From Obelidium mucronatum (taxonomy: Eukaryota > Chytridiomycota > Chytridiomycetes > Chytridiales > Chytriomycetaceae), in contig JAIVFH010000001.1 in the NCBI GenBank assembly GCA_025765595.1, positions 744,001-808,000 on the forward strand: 64,000 bases of DNA, in the 5' to 3' direction. The notes beneath the pieces were generated by a model. That model was not told the origin of the DNA, ran no database searches, and saw only the letters and a program-made list of their open reading frames with translations. Position numbers and translations under genes: made by a program. Positions 34,119 through 44,837 of the stretch are shown here, piece after piece. The stretch's first letter is position 1; each line of letters opens with the position of its first letter.

Positions 34119-34731
34119 ATGGGCCTCTTCACGTTTGTCGTCAAAATCGGAATCGTGGCATATGCCATTGATTGGGTCAGCAAGAGAGAAAGCACAAGCA
34201 ACAATCCAAACATTCGATCAATCGAGAACGGTGTCTCTAATGCTGCTCAGTTGAGTTTTCTCCCGCTCCATCATATTCTTTTTCTCATTGTTGCAAGAAG
34301 TCTAAAACTTTTTTACAATTCTTCACAACAGACAAGCCGTCACAGCCGCCGAAGAAGCAACTCCCCGCGTAAGACAATGGCTCCACGACGCATGGGCCAA
34401 TGAAAATTCAACTCGTTTCCCCTGCCACCGCGTCCCAGACCATTCAACAACAAACCTTTCCAACGGTCGTGTATCCCTCGAAATCGATGTACCAGGCATA
34501 AACAAGGACGATGTTATCCTCAGCATCAATGAGCATGAAAAAGTTGTGGTTATCAAGGGAACTACGACTGGGAATGAAAAGGAAGGAATCAAGGCTCGTA
34601 GCGTTGAGAAGAGGATCAGCCTTCCAAACACAGCGGATGTTTCTGATTTGAAGGCATCCATGGAGAATGGCGTTTTGAGAGTCAACGTGGGGAAGAAGGA
34701 GTATGAAGGGAAACGTATTGTAATTGAATAA
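34119..34731 (+). CDS. Small heat shock protein (Hsp20), paralogue 3
   Basis: Exons 34119-34249 and 34332-34731 (176 aa). The intron (34250-34331) uses a GTTGAG donor and joins in phase 2, at the same place as in paralogue 1. The N-terminus MGLFTFVVKIGIVAYAIDW matches paralogue 1 closely, and so does the alpha-crystallin domain (RVSLEIDVPGINKDDV, RIVIE). Paralogues 1 and 3 appear to be the most recent duplicates. Confidence 0.85.
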
Positions 34732-34906
34732 GCGCAACAGTCATGATTAAAGCCTCATAAAGAATGTGAATTTTTGTTTTTAATTTTGATATAATCGTTT
34801 GCACTTTATACTTGAATTAAATCCACCCTATTCAATATCTTACAATCAAGAAAGCTCTTATTGCTAAGAGATGGCAAAAGGATAGAATGAAAGAAAAATT
34901 ACTCCA

Positions 34907-35992
34907 TCAGCATTCCTCATCTTTCTTCTCGTCGGAATCACCCTTCAAAACAATTGCCCAACATAGCTTTGGTGCCACACCACAGGTTTCCACAATATCG
35001 TAACCTGTGTGCCCAACAAACATTGCGCAGTTGTGTTGTGTACCATAGTCATCCACAGTGATATCAATGGTCGCGTAGCCGTGTGGAATACTACTAATCA
35101 CGGGATACTCAAGACTGTCAATGATGTCACCATAACGAGTCTTGACAGTGAATTCATCTCCACACCAACGCACCTTATCACTAAATACAGCAAAAGCCGA
35201 AGACCAACCACTAACATAAGTTGGTCCAGAGCCTGTCGGGTGGTAGTGGCAAATTCTCTGCCAAAACTGCAAGTTCACATTGACAGGGTCCTCGACAACA
35301 GCGACAAACTCCTTGAGAATACTAGAGAGCATTCGAGACCACTTTTCACAGTTTTCCCCGTATTCTGCAATCTTAAGCACGCGTTGTTGAATGTCCTTCC
35401 AGTCTTGAAGAGTTCCCAAAAGGGTAACGCTGGGAATTCCACAACCACAACTCATCCAGTAATCAAAGTACTGCTTCATAGAAGCCATAAGGACGACGCT
35501 TCCCACAATACGATCATTATCCGTGGTTGTCGAGAAGTTGGGAGCAACCCAGTCGCAGACAACTGGGTCCGTGATATGCTCTCTCATGAGTTTCGCCATT
35601 TGATTCGATAAATCCCCATAATCCAAAGTCTTCAACGTTCCATCCGTATACACGGTAAGAGTCTTTTTCCCTTCATGGGCCACAAACTTTGAACGGAGGG
35701 ATTCAGCGTTTCCATTGACAAAGAACGAGAACTGGATCATGATGGCGATCCAAACGTCATCAGGTCTAATGACTAGGTTATGATGCGAATTATATGCCGC
35801 AATGACCGCGTTCATGAATCCATTCGAGTTTGGAATGAATTCCTGAGAGTTCGTTTCTGTTCCTTGAAGGACCGATCTTCCTTTCATACCGCGATATTGG
35901 CCCCAACGGGTCAAGTAGTGTTCGGTGCTTGAGCCCGCGCGGTGGTAGACTGGACTCGGTTCTTTTCCAGGTGTCACAACGAAGGTTGTCAT
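34907..35992 (-). CDS. DUF4419 family protein
   Basis: A single exon of 361 aa on the minus strand. It has NSQEFIPNSNGFMNAVIAAYNSHHNLVIRPDDVWIAI near the N-terminus, a pattern typical of DUF4419 proteins, and later WMSCGCGIPSVTLLGTLQDW and WQRICHYHPTGSGPTYVSGW. DUF4419 proteins are common in fungi, often in multiple copies, and have no settled function. No signal peptide or membrane segment is seen. It lies between Hsp20 paralogues 3 and 4. Confidence 0.8.
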   Translation of the reverse strand: MTTFVVTPGKEPSPVYHRAGSSTEHYLTRWGQYRGMKGRSVLQGTETNSQEFIPNSNGFMNAVIAAYNSHHNLVIRPDDVWIAIMIQFSFFVNGNAESLRSKFVAHEGKKTLTVYTDGTLKTLDYGDLSNQMAKLMREHITDPVVCDWVAPNFSTTTDNDRIVGSVVLMASMKQYFDYWMSCGCGIPSVTLLGTLQDWKDIQQRVLKIAEYGENCEKWSRMLSSILKEFVAVVEDPVNVNLQFWQRICHYHPTGSGPTYVSGWSSAFAVFSDKVRWCGDEFTVKTRYGDIIDSLEYPVISSIPHGYATIDITVDDYGTQHNCAMFVGHTGYDIVETCGVAPKLCWAIVLKGDSDEKKDEEC

Positions 35993-36216
35993 GTTGTTTT
36001 AGAATGCAGCTTTTGTTTTTCCAACTTGGCCACCCAGTCACCACGTATTTATTCTCATCCCACAAACCCTGTTTTTCAAATACCAAGCATGAGTTTTTCC
36101 GGACCGGCAAAATTGGCATCGCATAAATAAAAAAACGAATACTTATTTATACCAACCAAAAAAAAAAAAAATAAATAAATAAAACTATATAACTTTACTT
36201 TACTTTTTTTTATTTT

Positions 36217-39200
36217 TTACTCAATAACAATACGTCGTCCCTCAACATTCTTTTGTTGAACAACAAGGACTAAAACGCCCTCCGCCATTGACGCATGAAT
36301 ACCCCCCGCGTCCACATTCTCAGGAACTCCCACCGAGAAATCGACAGATCGATCTTTACGGCCTTGAAGCGCGTCGCCAGGCTTATTCCCCTTGATTGTG
36401 ATTGTTTTTGACGTTTCCTCGAAACTGAGTGTCAAATCTTCCTTTGTGAATCCAGGAAGTTCAACTTCGTATGAAATACGACCGTCAGCGAGAATGGTTG
36501 GAGTATTGAGGCTCGTTGAGGGGTTGATTGTAGTTGAAGTGGTGTTGGTGGTGTTGTTGTTGTTGAATTTGAAGATTGGAGTGTCAATGATGAGACCGTC
36601 GAGTAACTCGGCAGGGCTTTCAAAAGTTGTTCCTCCGATTGTAATCTTTGGTCCTTTTCCCTTCGTTTTCCTGTTGTGGCACCGAAGTCTTTAAGAGAAA
36701 AAAACAAGATTTTGCATGTAAGATTCTGAACAATTTCCAAAAGAGTTTAAGGCCCCGTTCAGCCCCAAAAAGTAGAAAATGACCTACTTATCAATAAACT
36801 ACTTATGACGCCAATTGCCAACTTATGCATAATTTGGTCCAAGCTACTTATCAATAATGAGCTCTAACCGACTTATCAATAATTAGCACCGGTTTATTGC
36901 CGATAAATCCATAAATCACACATAAATCACAAAAAGAGCAACAAAATTCACGAAAACCGAAAACTTGCACATAAACAATTATGAATTTCTTTTTATTATT
37001 GACCTCTTCCTCTCAACACCCTCTGATAATCCGCCCACATGGCATTGGCAATTTCGTCCCGCCAAGTTTCTGCCTCAACATCCACATCCCCATCCACGCC
37101 ACCAGCAACAGCATCATTGCCCCCATCTTCTTCAACTATATCCACAAATGAGTCCAACCCAAAGTAACGAATGATATTGAATAGAATTGGCAATGCGATC
37201 GCCAAATCCCGTTGTGTCTCAAAAGAATATGACCGCATAAACTTCAAGATGGGGAATCGCTTTGCCATACAGCCGAAGATTCGCTCGACAACATTTCGCA
37301 ATGTTGCATGTCTCAAGTTGAAGAGTTCCTGTGCATTTTGGGGCCTAGTTTGGTTTTTATAACAATAGCAACAACAAAAAAATTCACCGATGTTCGCGAA
37401 TTTGAGCAAACTCTTTCAAATGGTAGCGTACTCCACGATAAGGAACCAATACTTTCTTGGAGAGTGAGTAGCCGGCATCTCCCAGGTAGAATCTTCCTTC
37501 AGGAATGTCGAAACCGTTTCTTCTTGCATCATCGAGCACCCGGCCATCATGGGCAGACCCTTCCCAACCAGCGTAGATAAAGAGAAATAGCATACTGAAA
37601 CTGCAAACTCCCAATACATTCTGGGAGAGAGTGCCTTTTCGGCTTCGAAATGGGGCGCTCTCTGTTTCAGGAACAAAGGCACTCACATGGGTTCCATCCA
37701 ATGCTCCGAGACACCCAGTGAACCGCTTGAACTTGTCATCGTTCAGCATTGGATGGTCAGGAGAATCGGCAGTCGGTAGAGTCATGAAGCGGGGTTGAAG
37801 ATGAAGTACGGCCTTCAAGACACCATTGAAGGACCGAGAGATGGTTCCAGCTGCACGTTGAAAGCGCTCCTGCGCAGAGCGGTTGGAATGATTGCCCCCA
37901 ACCATGTACAGGAAGATTGCCACTTGCTCAGAAGGAAGCATGTAGCGAGTTGGTGGCAACTTCCCAGTTTGCGCCAAGAGCAGTACAAGGGCACTATCAG
38001 AGGCATCAGGTGATTAGAAGAAAATAAAGGGTACACTGGTTTGGTATTCACTCACTCGAATGTGGCCACATCCATGCGTAGATTGTCATGCATTCGGGAC
38101 TTGTGTCCAAGACGCAATTCCTGCAACCACATTGCACCCTTCAATCTTGACGTATGGCGTGGTATCTTGCAGTATTGTCTTCTGAGACGCGCTAAGGCAA
38201 GCTTCGCTTGTGCGATGGTCATGGCAAGGACCAGGCGGGCCAAGAGACGCCTCCTAGCTCGAGCACTCATTAGGAATTTTTGAGGACTTTGCAAAAAAAA
38301 GAAGAGGAAGGCTCTGCGTGCCCTTGTAAGAGGAAGTCATGGGACCAGTCATGGGACCAGTCACGGGACCAGGTGTCTTGTCTTGTTTTACGCCCTTCTC
38401 TTCTCACATTCAGCAGCGTTCGATAGACACCTTGAAATCACAGCAGTGGAGTGCATGTGTCTCATTCATGCGCCGTTCCTGTTTCAGTGAGTTGCTGAGT
38501 TGCAAATTGCTTGTCTGCAGAATTTTTCCATCCTGAACTTCGAAAATATTTTCATCTTGAAATTGCATGTCTCGCAAACGGAAGGGGGCTACAGTCACCG
38601 CTGCCGCCAGCCCTCAAGTCCTCGCTACACCGCTGACAACTCGGACCTCCCCTGAGCAATCTGCTGGTGGGGAGGTTGCTGCTTTGATGGGACCACCCCC
38701 AACACCCCCAACTCTGCCTCCTGCAAACGCTGGTGCCGGCACTACCGCCAACTGGTCGCCTGAAATGACAACATTCACGCTCAATCAAATGCTGCTGCAG
38801 GCTCAAGGCGGACAAAGAGCTGGAACTGGCTTCAAGCCAACTGCTTGGTCTTCTGTTGCCAATGACGTCAACTCCACATTTGGTGTCTCGCTCACAGTCG
38901 TTCAAGTCAAAAACAAGCTTGGTACTTTGAAAGCTATGCTTAGCTGGGTATTCAAGCTGGAGTCGTTGAGTGGATGGGGGTGGAACTCAGAAATCAATGC
39001 CCCAATTGCCCCAGCCGACGTTGTTGCTGCATACATAGAGGTATTTGGTACTCTTCTTATCTCTCTTCATGCCTGTGCCCTGTGTTGATTCTTTCTTCAT
39101 AGCCCTTGAAGCCTGTTGACAAGGGTACTGTCAAGAATCTTGTACTTCGTGGTTGCCCCAACTTCCGTCTCCTGTGCGATCTCTACGAGAAGAACTTGGC

Positions 39201-40433
39201 CACAGGTCGCTTTGCAGCAGCATCTGTCCAAGCCGATGCATCTAACGAACAAGAAGATTACGCCGATGCGGATGAGGCTTTTGACGATGACGAATCCATC
39301 CTTCAAGACACCAGTGTTGACGACCTCCTGTTTGAAGTAACACCAGTGTCCCACCCATCTCTATATACCTCTCGTGGCGAGGAGTCCTCACCTCCTTCTG
39401 TCTCTACATCAAGCTCTTCTACTGCTGCAACACCTTTGCGATCCAACACAGCTGTGTTGAACCAGTCTTTTCCCAGATCCGAGTCATCTACAACTACTAC
39501 AGCTTCACTCAAGAAACGCGTTGCTTCCTACAGCCTCAACAACGGAGAGCGCCCAAAAAGGTCTCACACAAGCAAGGATAGCTCTATGGAAGGCATTCAA
39601 CGAGGGATTGAAAACGCAATGGCCCTGTACAAAACCGAAACTGCCCCTGCTGTAGCCCTCCCTGCTCCAGTTGACCGGTTCGCTGCCATTCCAGAATCCC
39701 ACCAGCTGTCACTGCGTGTTGCTGAGCACTTGGGATCCCTTCTCACACGATTGGACGGACATTTTGAGGGCAGGGAATGCGCCTGGCTGTCTCGGCGATT
39801 GTTGTTCAAGTATTGCCAAGTATTCAACGCCACTCCTTTCCATGCAGCAATCTTCTACGGGCTTTCAAACAATGAAGAAGCCGCTGTTTCATACTTGCAG
39901 GAGTTGTACGATTCCTCTGCAATGGATTAGATTGTCAGTTCCTCATTTATTCCTTTTTTTCTATATACCAAATAAAAACCAGTTGATGAAGATATTTGTT
40001 TTTTCCTTCTTTTTCTTGATTTTTTTGTTGAAAAGTGGTATTAATGAGCTCAAAAGTAGCTCGGGACCTACTTTTCGAATTTATTGAATTTATGGCCAAT
40101 AATGCGTTTTGATAAGCTACTTATGGGATTTGACAAAAAAGCTACTTATCAATAAGCTGTTTATTGGCCAATAATGAGTTTTTCAAAATTATTTCAATAA
40201 GCTACTTATGCATAAGTAGCTCGTCATAATTTCTCATAATTTTTGTTTTTTTTAGGTGTATAAATTTGCGATTTTTCGGGGCTGAACGGGGCCTAAATAT
40301 AAAAGAATTACCTGTTTGATGCATTGTATTCAATGTTCCAAGGTCCTGGCTTGGCTGCTTTGATTATCTTGCTGACCCACTTGACAAAGTAGACAAAGAT
40401 TACGCTCTTGATAATGAATGTGATAAGGCCCAT
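36217..40433 (-). CDS. Small heat shock protein (Hsp20), paralogue 4, split by a transposon in its intron
   Basis: Exon 1 is 40433-40312: MGLITFIIKSVIFVYFVKW, the family's hydrophobic N-terminus, ending in phase 2. Exon 2 is 36670-36217: ADGRISYEVELPGFTKEDL, a shorter alpha-crystallin domain and RRIVIE. The joined product is 191 aa. An alternative acceptor at 36689-36690 keeps frame and adds six residues. The intron (40311-36671) is 3641 nt because a complete 3543-bp Harbinger transposon is inserted. Without it and one copy of the 3-bp duplication the intron would be 95 nt, similar to its paralogues. Splicing across the insertion is plausible because donor and acceptor are intact, but unproven. 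Confidence 0.75.
36781..36900. repeat. Left subterminal repeats of the Harbinger element
   Basis: At least four copies of (C)TACTTATCAATAA or close variants (for example CTACTTATGA and CTTATGCATAA) lie within 120 bp. Similar copies occur near the right end (40100-40225). They are candidate transposase or Myb-like protein binding sites. Confidence 0.6.
36996..38270 (-). CDS. Harbinger DDE transposase
   Basis: Three exons: 38270-38056, 37993-37388 and 37344-36996 (389 aa), with introns of 62 and 43 nt. The N-terminal basic region (ARARRRLLARL) is followed by the helix-turn-helix-like segment LPPSEQVAIFL-type (here YMLPSEQVAIFLYMVGGN, RSAQERFQRAAGTISRSFN). The DDE_4 catalytic triad is seen in CLGALDGTHV (Asp), GWEGSAHDGRVL (Asp) and NVVERIFGCMAKRFPIL (Glu). 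YHLKEF and FNLRHATLRN flank the second splice and match the family, which supports the junction. The transposase cuts at the element ends together with its Myb-like partner. Confidence 0.9.
38271..38566. promoter_or_regulatory. Divergent promoter between the two Harbinger genes
   Basis: 296 bp between opposite start codons. It contains a short tandem repeat (CATGGGACCAGT repeated about three times, 38338-38372). It is expected to drive both element genes. Confidence 0.4.
38567..39930 (+). CDS. Harbinger Myb/SANT-like DNA-binding protein
   Basis: Two exons, 38567-39040 and 39103-39930 (433 aa), with a 62-nt intron in phase 0. After a Pro/Ala-rich start (MSRKRKGATV...) comes a Myb/SANT-like helical domain (NWSPEMTTFTLNQMLLQAQ, FKPTAWSSVANDVNSTFG, VQVKNKLGTLKAMLSWVFKL) of the type found in the second protein of PIF/Harbinger elements. 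An acidic/Ser-rich linker, a basic patch (ERPKRSH) and a helical C-terminus (HGLFY-type AAIFYGLSNNEEAAVSYLQ) follow. The protein is needed in known elements for nuclear import and end recognition of the transposase. The role here is inferred from the family. Confidence 0.85.
39931..40293. repeat. Right subterminal region of the Harbinger element
   Basis: AT-rich, with several GCTACTTATCAATAAGC, GCCAATAATGAG and CTACTTATGCATAAGTAGC palindromic or near-palindromic units between about 40050 and 40225, mirroring the left subterminal region, then the terminal inverted repeat. Confidence 0.6.
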
Positions 40434-40695
40434 ATTTTTTTTCCACTTTTGTGGTGGTTTTTGTTTTCAGATTATTTATGAGATGTCTAGGCATAAAATG
40501 TCTCTTGTCTTCTTATATCTTGGTTGGTAAATCGTGGAAGTTGGTGTCCCCACGGTTCCCACGTCAGCAAAAAAAAAAAAAAAAAAAAACTGGGGGCAAA
40601 AAAAAAAATCATGGGACATTCTTTGGTTTTACATAAAAACGAAGCAAACGTCCCAAACTTGCGACCTTCATATTTCACAAAAACTACTACACATC
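40434..40695. promoter_or_regulatory. Divergent promoter of Hsp20 paralogues 4 and 5
   Basis: 262 bp between opposite start codons. CCCACGTCAGC (40558-40568) sits near the centre and could serve both genes. It matches the UPRE/CRE-like site of the other paralogues. A run of about 20 A follows it (40569-40588). Confidence 0.5.
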
Positions 40696-41222
40696 ATGGG
40701 AATCATCAGCTTCGTTTGCAAGATTGGTATAATGGCTTACGCAATCGACTGGCTCGTGAACAAAAACAGCGCCACCAGTAGCAAAAGGTAAAAAACGACC
40801 ATAGTCTATTATTATCTGAGCGTTTGAACTGATCAATATACATCCATCTCAGTCCCGCAAAGCAATCTGGCCGAGAAACCCCAGTCTTCCACTGCACGCC
40901 AACAAAACCAACAGACGTGAATGCACCCATAATCTATGCCTCTGAACTATCCAATGGCCGTGTTGGACTTGAAATCGACCTCCCTGGGCTGTCATCAGAA
41001 CACTTGAATCTCACCATTCGTGAAGGCGAGAAGATGATTGTATTGCGAGGGGAGAAGCCAGCCAACGAAGAAACTGGGGATAAGGCGCGAGCTTTTGCTA
41101 TTAAAATTGCATTACCAGATTCTGCGGATTTGAACGATATTCACGCCAAAATGGAAAATGGAGTCTTGAAGGTGGATGTTGGGAAAAAAGCGTTTGAAGG
41201 GACAAGAATCCACATTGAATGA
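40696..41222 (+). CDS. Small heat shock protein (Hsp20), paralogue 5
   Basis: Exons 40696-40787 and 40853-41222 (153 aa), joined by a 65-nt GTAAAA...CAG intron in phase 2 as in paralogues 1, 3 and 4. The N-terminus MGIISFVCKIGIMAYAIDW keeps the family's hydrophobic signature. The alpha-crystallin domain (RVGLEIDLPGLSSEHLNL...) ends in RIHIE with an I-x-I motif. It is the shortest and most divergent of the set together with paralogue 4. Confidence 0.85.
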
Positions 41223-41373
41223 AACAAAAAAAAGACACATCAGTGTGCGAGAGTATTGTTAAAAAAAAAAGAGTAAAAATTATGTGTGTATAGCATTAGG
41301 ATGGTTATAAGATTGTTCAGTTTCATTGTGATTGGTGGAACCACAAAAAACAAACAGTTTCTTTTTTCAAAGT

Positions 41374-44300
41374 ATGCAAACCAAGACGGACACACACCCT
41401 TCAACCTTTACAGACGTGTTTTCATCGCCGCCAAAAAAGCAGCGACCCCACTCGACCAACCCCGCTATGTCCAGTGGTGGTAAACCCCACACGGCTCCAG
41501 CAACAATGAACCCCTCCACAAACAATGGATTCCAACAACAACCGCGAAAGTCATATTCTCTCAAAAGTGCAAAAATAGAAAGATCTGCGACGGCTCGTCT
41601 TCAAAAACATCATGATGAGCGATTGAAAGAGCAAAAGGCGGCATTGCAAGCTCCGGCGTTGCCACCATTGCATTTATCTGCTGGGGCATTGGCACGGGCG
41701 AAAAGGGGTACAACTCCCTCAGCTATTTCGAATGGAAGTATCACGCCTCGTGCGGTTTCGAAAATGGTTATTCCAAAAGGGAAAGAAATGTGAGCCAGTT
41801 GAACTTGACAGGACGTTCTTTAATAACTCTAAACTTGAAAAAACTCTCTCTCCAGCGTATCAAATGTTTGGGAAACTAGAATCAAGGAAAGAACTTATGA
41901 TCTTAACTTGGTGACAAAGCAAATGGCGTAAGTGTGTGGAAAGCTTGTGTATTTGTTTGTATGACAAACAAACCCCAAATCAGGGTGTACGAGCCACTGC
42001 TGGATGATTACCTTACAGATTACTTTCAAAATCCACAGACGCGTCGGCATTTGACGAATCTGGGTCTGGTATACCGAGTCTGCAATTTATTAAATCCTCA
42101 ATTGATTCACTTTCCATGTCAGATTGACAGCGATGGAACCATTATCGATCATAAAGACTTCAAATATGCTCAAATCAAGCTTCAAAAGCTTGAATATGAA
42201 AAGGAAGTTATGAAGCATCAACAAGAACGGGAGCTGGATCGTGAAATTGAAGTACGACATCATTTTTGTATCCAGTGTTTAAACCCTTTCGCTATAGATT
42301 GCCATCCGCAGCAAAGCTAAAACAGACAAGCAAAAAATGCAAGAAAAGTATCAGAGTATGGGAGACGTGAGTACAAAAAAAACAAGGCTTCACAATTGGA
42401 AACTAAAAAATCGATTTGTCAGCCAAAGAAAGGACAAACTTTCCCCGAATTTCTGAATAATTATCCTGTCACAATGTGGAGAACAGTTCTTCTCTACGCC
42501 GAGCGTCCTCCATCCCTTACACACGTTGGGATCTCGCGCCGCCCCAAGACCGCAAAACGATCTTTATCCAATTCAGCTGCAAAAGGGCCTCTTTCTGAAT
42601 CTGAAAAAGTACATCATATGTTCACCAATGCGAGAAAGCAGTTTGATCTTGGGGATTTGGAATCTGTCAACTCGATTCTTTGTGAAATAATAGCATTGAT
42701 CAGGAAGTCCCCTAATAATAGTGTTTTGGACACAAACGAAGGCAAAGAAGACCATTTTTCAATCTCTCAAGCCATTCAAGATGCCATCGATAAAGCAGGG
42801 ATATCTTTGACTGGATCCGAAAGACTTCTCATTGGCTACATACAGAAATTAGGCGGAAACGTTGAAGTGGTGAGGCATTTTTTGTTTTTTTTTTTATTTG
42901 TTTTTATTCCATGTCTTACATGTTTTCGTTTGGGTTATGAAGGTTATTCAATGTTTACGAGAAGGCCGTGTTCAATCTGAACTGCAACCTCAAAAGACAC
43001 CATCGATGCCAAAGCTGAATTCCGCCTCGCATTCATCATCACATTCAGTTCATGCAACCTCCCCACCAACCACAGCTCGCCCACAATCCGCTCGACCAAC
43101 GAGAACAGCGCAATACCCCGCTGCTACAAGCTTCCCAAATGTGATTGGTTCCGAATCAGCCCCTACGATTCCTCATTTCGAACGTCCACAAAGTGCCAGA
43201 AAAACAAGAGATGCAGAGTTCTATGCGGCGAGTGACTTTAGTATCGGTGACAATGGATCTACTGTCTCAGTGCACATGGAAAGACCTACAAGTGCGAGAC
43301 CCACTCGTGGAGCTGTTGAAGTGTTGGAACCGGTGTTGGCCATGAGTGAGTTCAGCAGTGAAATTGGAAGTGAGCGGGAGGAAGTGGATCCAGATACGAT
43401 TGGTATTCAAGCTGGTGAGGGTTGCACAAGTGGAGGTTTCAAAGACTCTGGTCCCCTTTTAGATGTGCTTGATGGGGATGGGGATACAGGTTGTGAGAAG
43501 CTACAAGAAGCTATTGACACTGAACATGAAAATACTGATTTGGGCCAAATCGATGCTATCGCTGCTGCTGGTAAAGCTGAGCAAGAGAGTAATCAGATAA
43601 GCGACGAAGTCGGTGCGGCCGATGAGCCGAACCTTGACTACGAGGAGAACTTTGAGCCCGAAGATACTCTTTTGCAGCAAACTAGTGCTTCAGGGCAGCC
43701 AGAAGAAGGGGACGAAAATATGAAAAAAGAAATTGGGATGCAGTTTGAGGAAGTGGAAGCCGAGCTACAATACGAGGAGAACTTTGAAACTGATAATGGC
43801 ACACAGTTCGACCAACTACCACAAGAGCATGAAGAACAAAAAACTGAAGTATCTGAAGTAACAGAAGTAGAGAAACAAGATGTGGTAGACAGCAGAGATC
43901 AAAACGATGATTTGGCGACTGAGCAAGTACATGACAACACTCAACAAGAGTCAAACCTACAACTCGAAGAATCCCGCGAAACTCCATTGCAAGAATCTTT
44001 GGAAACTCAATCGGCAATCAAGCTCGGATCGGCGTTTTTGACTCAAAAAGACTTGGATGGTTTCTTTGAGAACGGCAGCGATTCCGAAGAATCTTTCCTG
44101 TACAATGGAATTGGAGGAGCGCGGTCTGATTCTGAGATCAGATCCAATAGTCGAATAGGTTCGGCGAATGACTCCATGTTGAGTGTTTGCCATAATGGTA
44201 AGTTTTTGGGACTTTTCATTTGAATTGATGTCCAACACACCAACACAGACCTTGAGAAAACATTTGTGGCATCCCCACTCAAAAACGAAGATCATGAATC

Positions 44301-44755
44301 AGTGGAAATGAAACATTCTCTCACTTCTGTTTCAGACTCATTGACAAGGTTGGCACAAGAGGCCAGTAGAACAGGTAATCTGGGTGGCCACAAGCTCACG
44401 ATCATAATGAGTTAAAACCCTAATACTTTTAGGTTCCGCAAAAACACTCGTGCAAGAGAGTCGTGAGGAACATGGCGCTCTTGACAAGGCTGTTTCAGCT
44501 TCGGATGGGAACATTCTGCAAGCGACTTCCAGTCACTCGCTATCCAGCAAGAAGAGCAACAGCGAGGGACGACTAATCAGCAAAGCATCTCAATCCAGAC
44601 ATGAGAGTATTTCGAAATCCAAGAGCGAGCAGATCCATTCTTCCAAGGACAGCAAGGCGGCATTCGCTGTGCCAGAAGCGGATTCGGGAGAACAACCGGC
44701 CGCGACCAAGCGGTCGATCTGGGACGATGTGTTTGACTATGCGGCCACCCACTAG
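41374..44755 (+). CDS. ERICH3-like ciliary protein
   Basis: Nine exons: 41374-41789, 41856-41927, 41984-42068, 42123-42251, 42298-42366, 42423-42869, 42943-44197, 44249-44374 and 44433-44755, 973 aa. All junctions keep frame. The central block YEPLLDDYLTDYFQNPQTRRHLTNLGLIDSDGTII matches the N-terminal domain of glutamate-rich protein 3 (ERICH3), known from ciliated cells; a 54-nt in-frame intron is removed from it. Later come four R-P-x-(S/T)-A-(R/K)-type repeats (RPKTAKR, RPQSARPTR, RPQSARKTR, RPTSARPTR) and two YEENFE units in an acidic region. These motifs are common in flagellar proteins. The product probably acts in the zoospore flagellum (inference). Confidence 0.7.
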
Positions 44756-44837
44756 ATCGTTTGGATAAAATAAAGCTGATTGGCCCCCTGCTTGACTTGA
44801 TTCTTTCCATCCATTGTCTGACAGCCGAACAAACAGA

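Larger units (their letters stand above)
36751..40293. mobile_element. PIF/Harbinger DNA transposon, complete (3543 bp, TAA target duplication)
   Basis: The ends are perfect inverted repeats: GGCCCCGTTCAGCCCC at 36751-36766 and its reverse complement at 40278-40293. The flanks carry a duplicated TAA (36748-36750 and 40294-40296), the canonical 3-bp PIF/Harbinger target site. Inside are a DDE transposase (minus strand) and a Myb/SANT-like protein (plus strand), the usual two-gene set, both without visible frame breaks. Subterminal regions hold many copies of CTACTTATCAATAA. Intact ends and genes suggest that the element is young and may be mobile. Confidence 0.92.
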
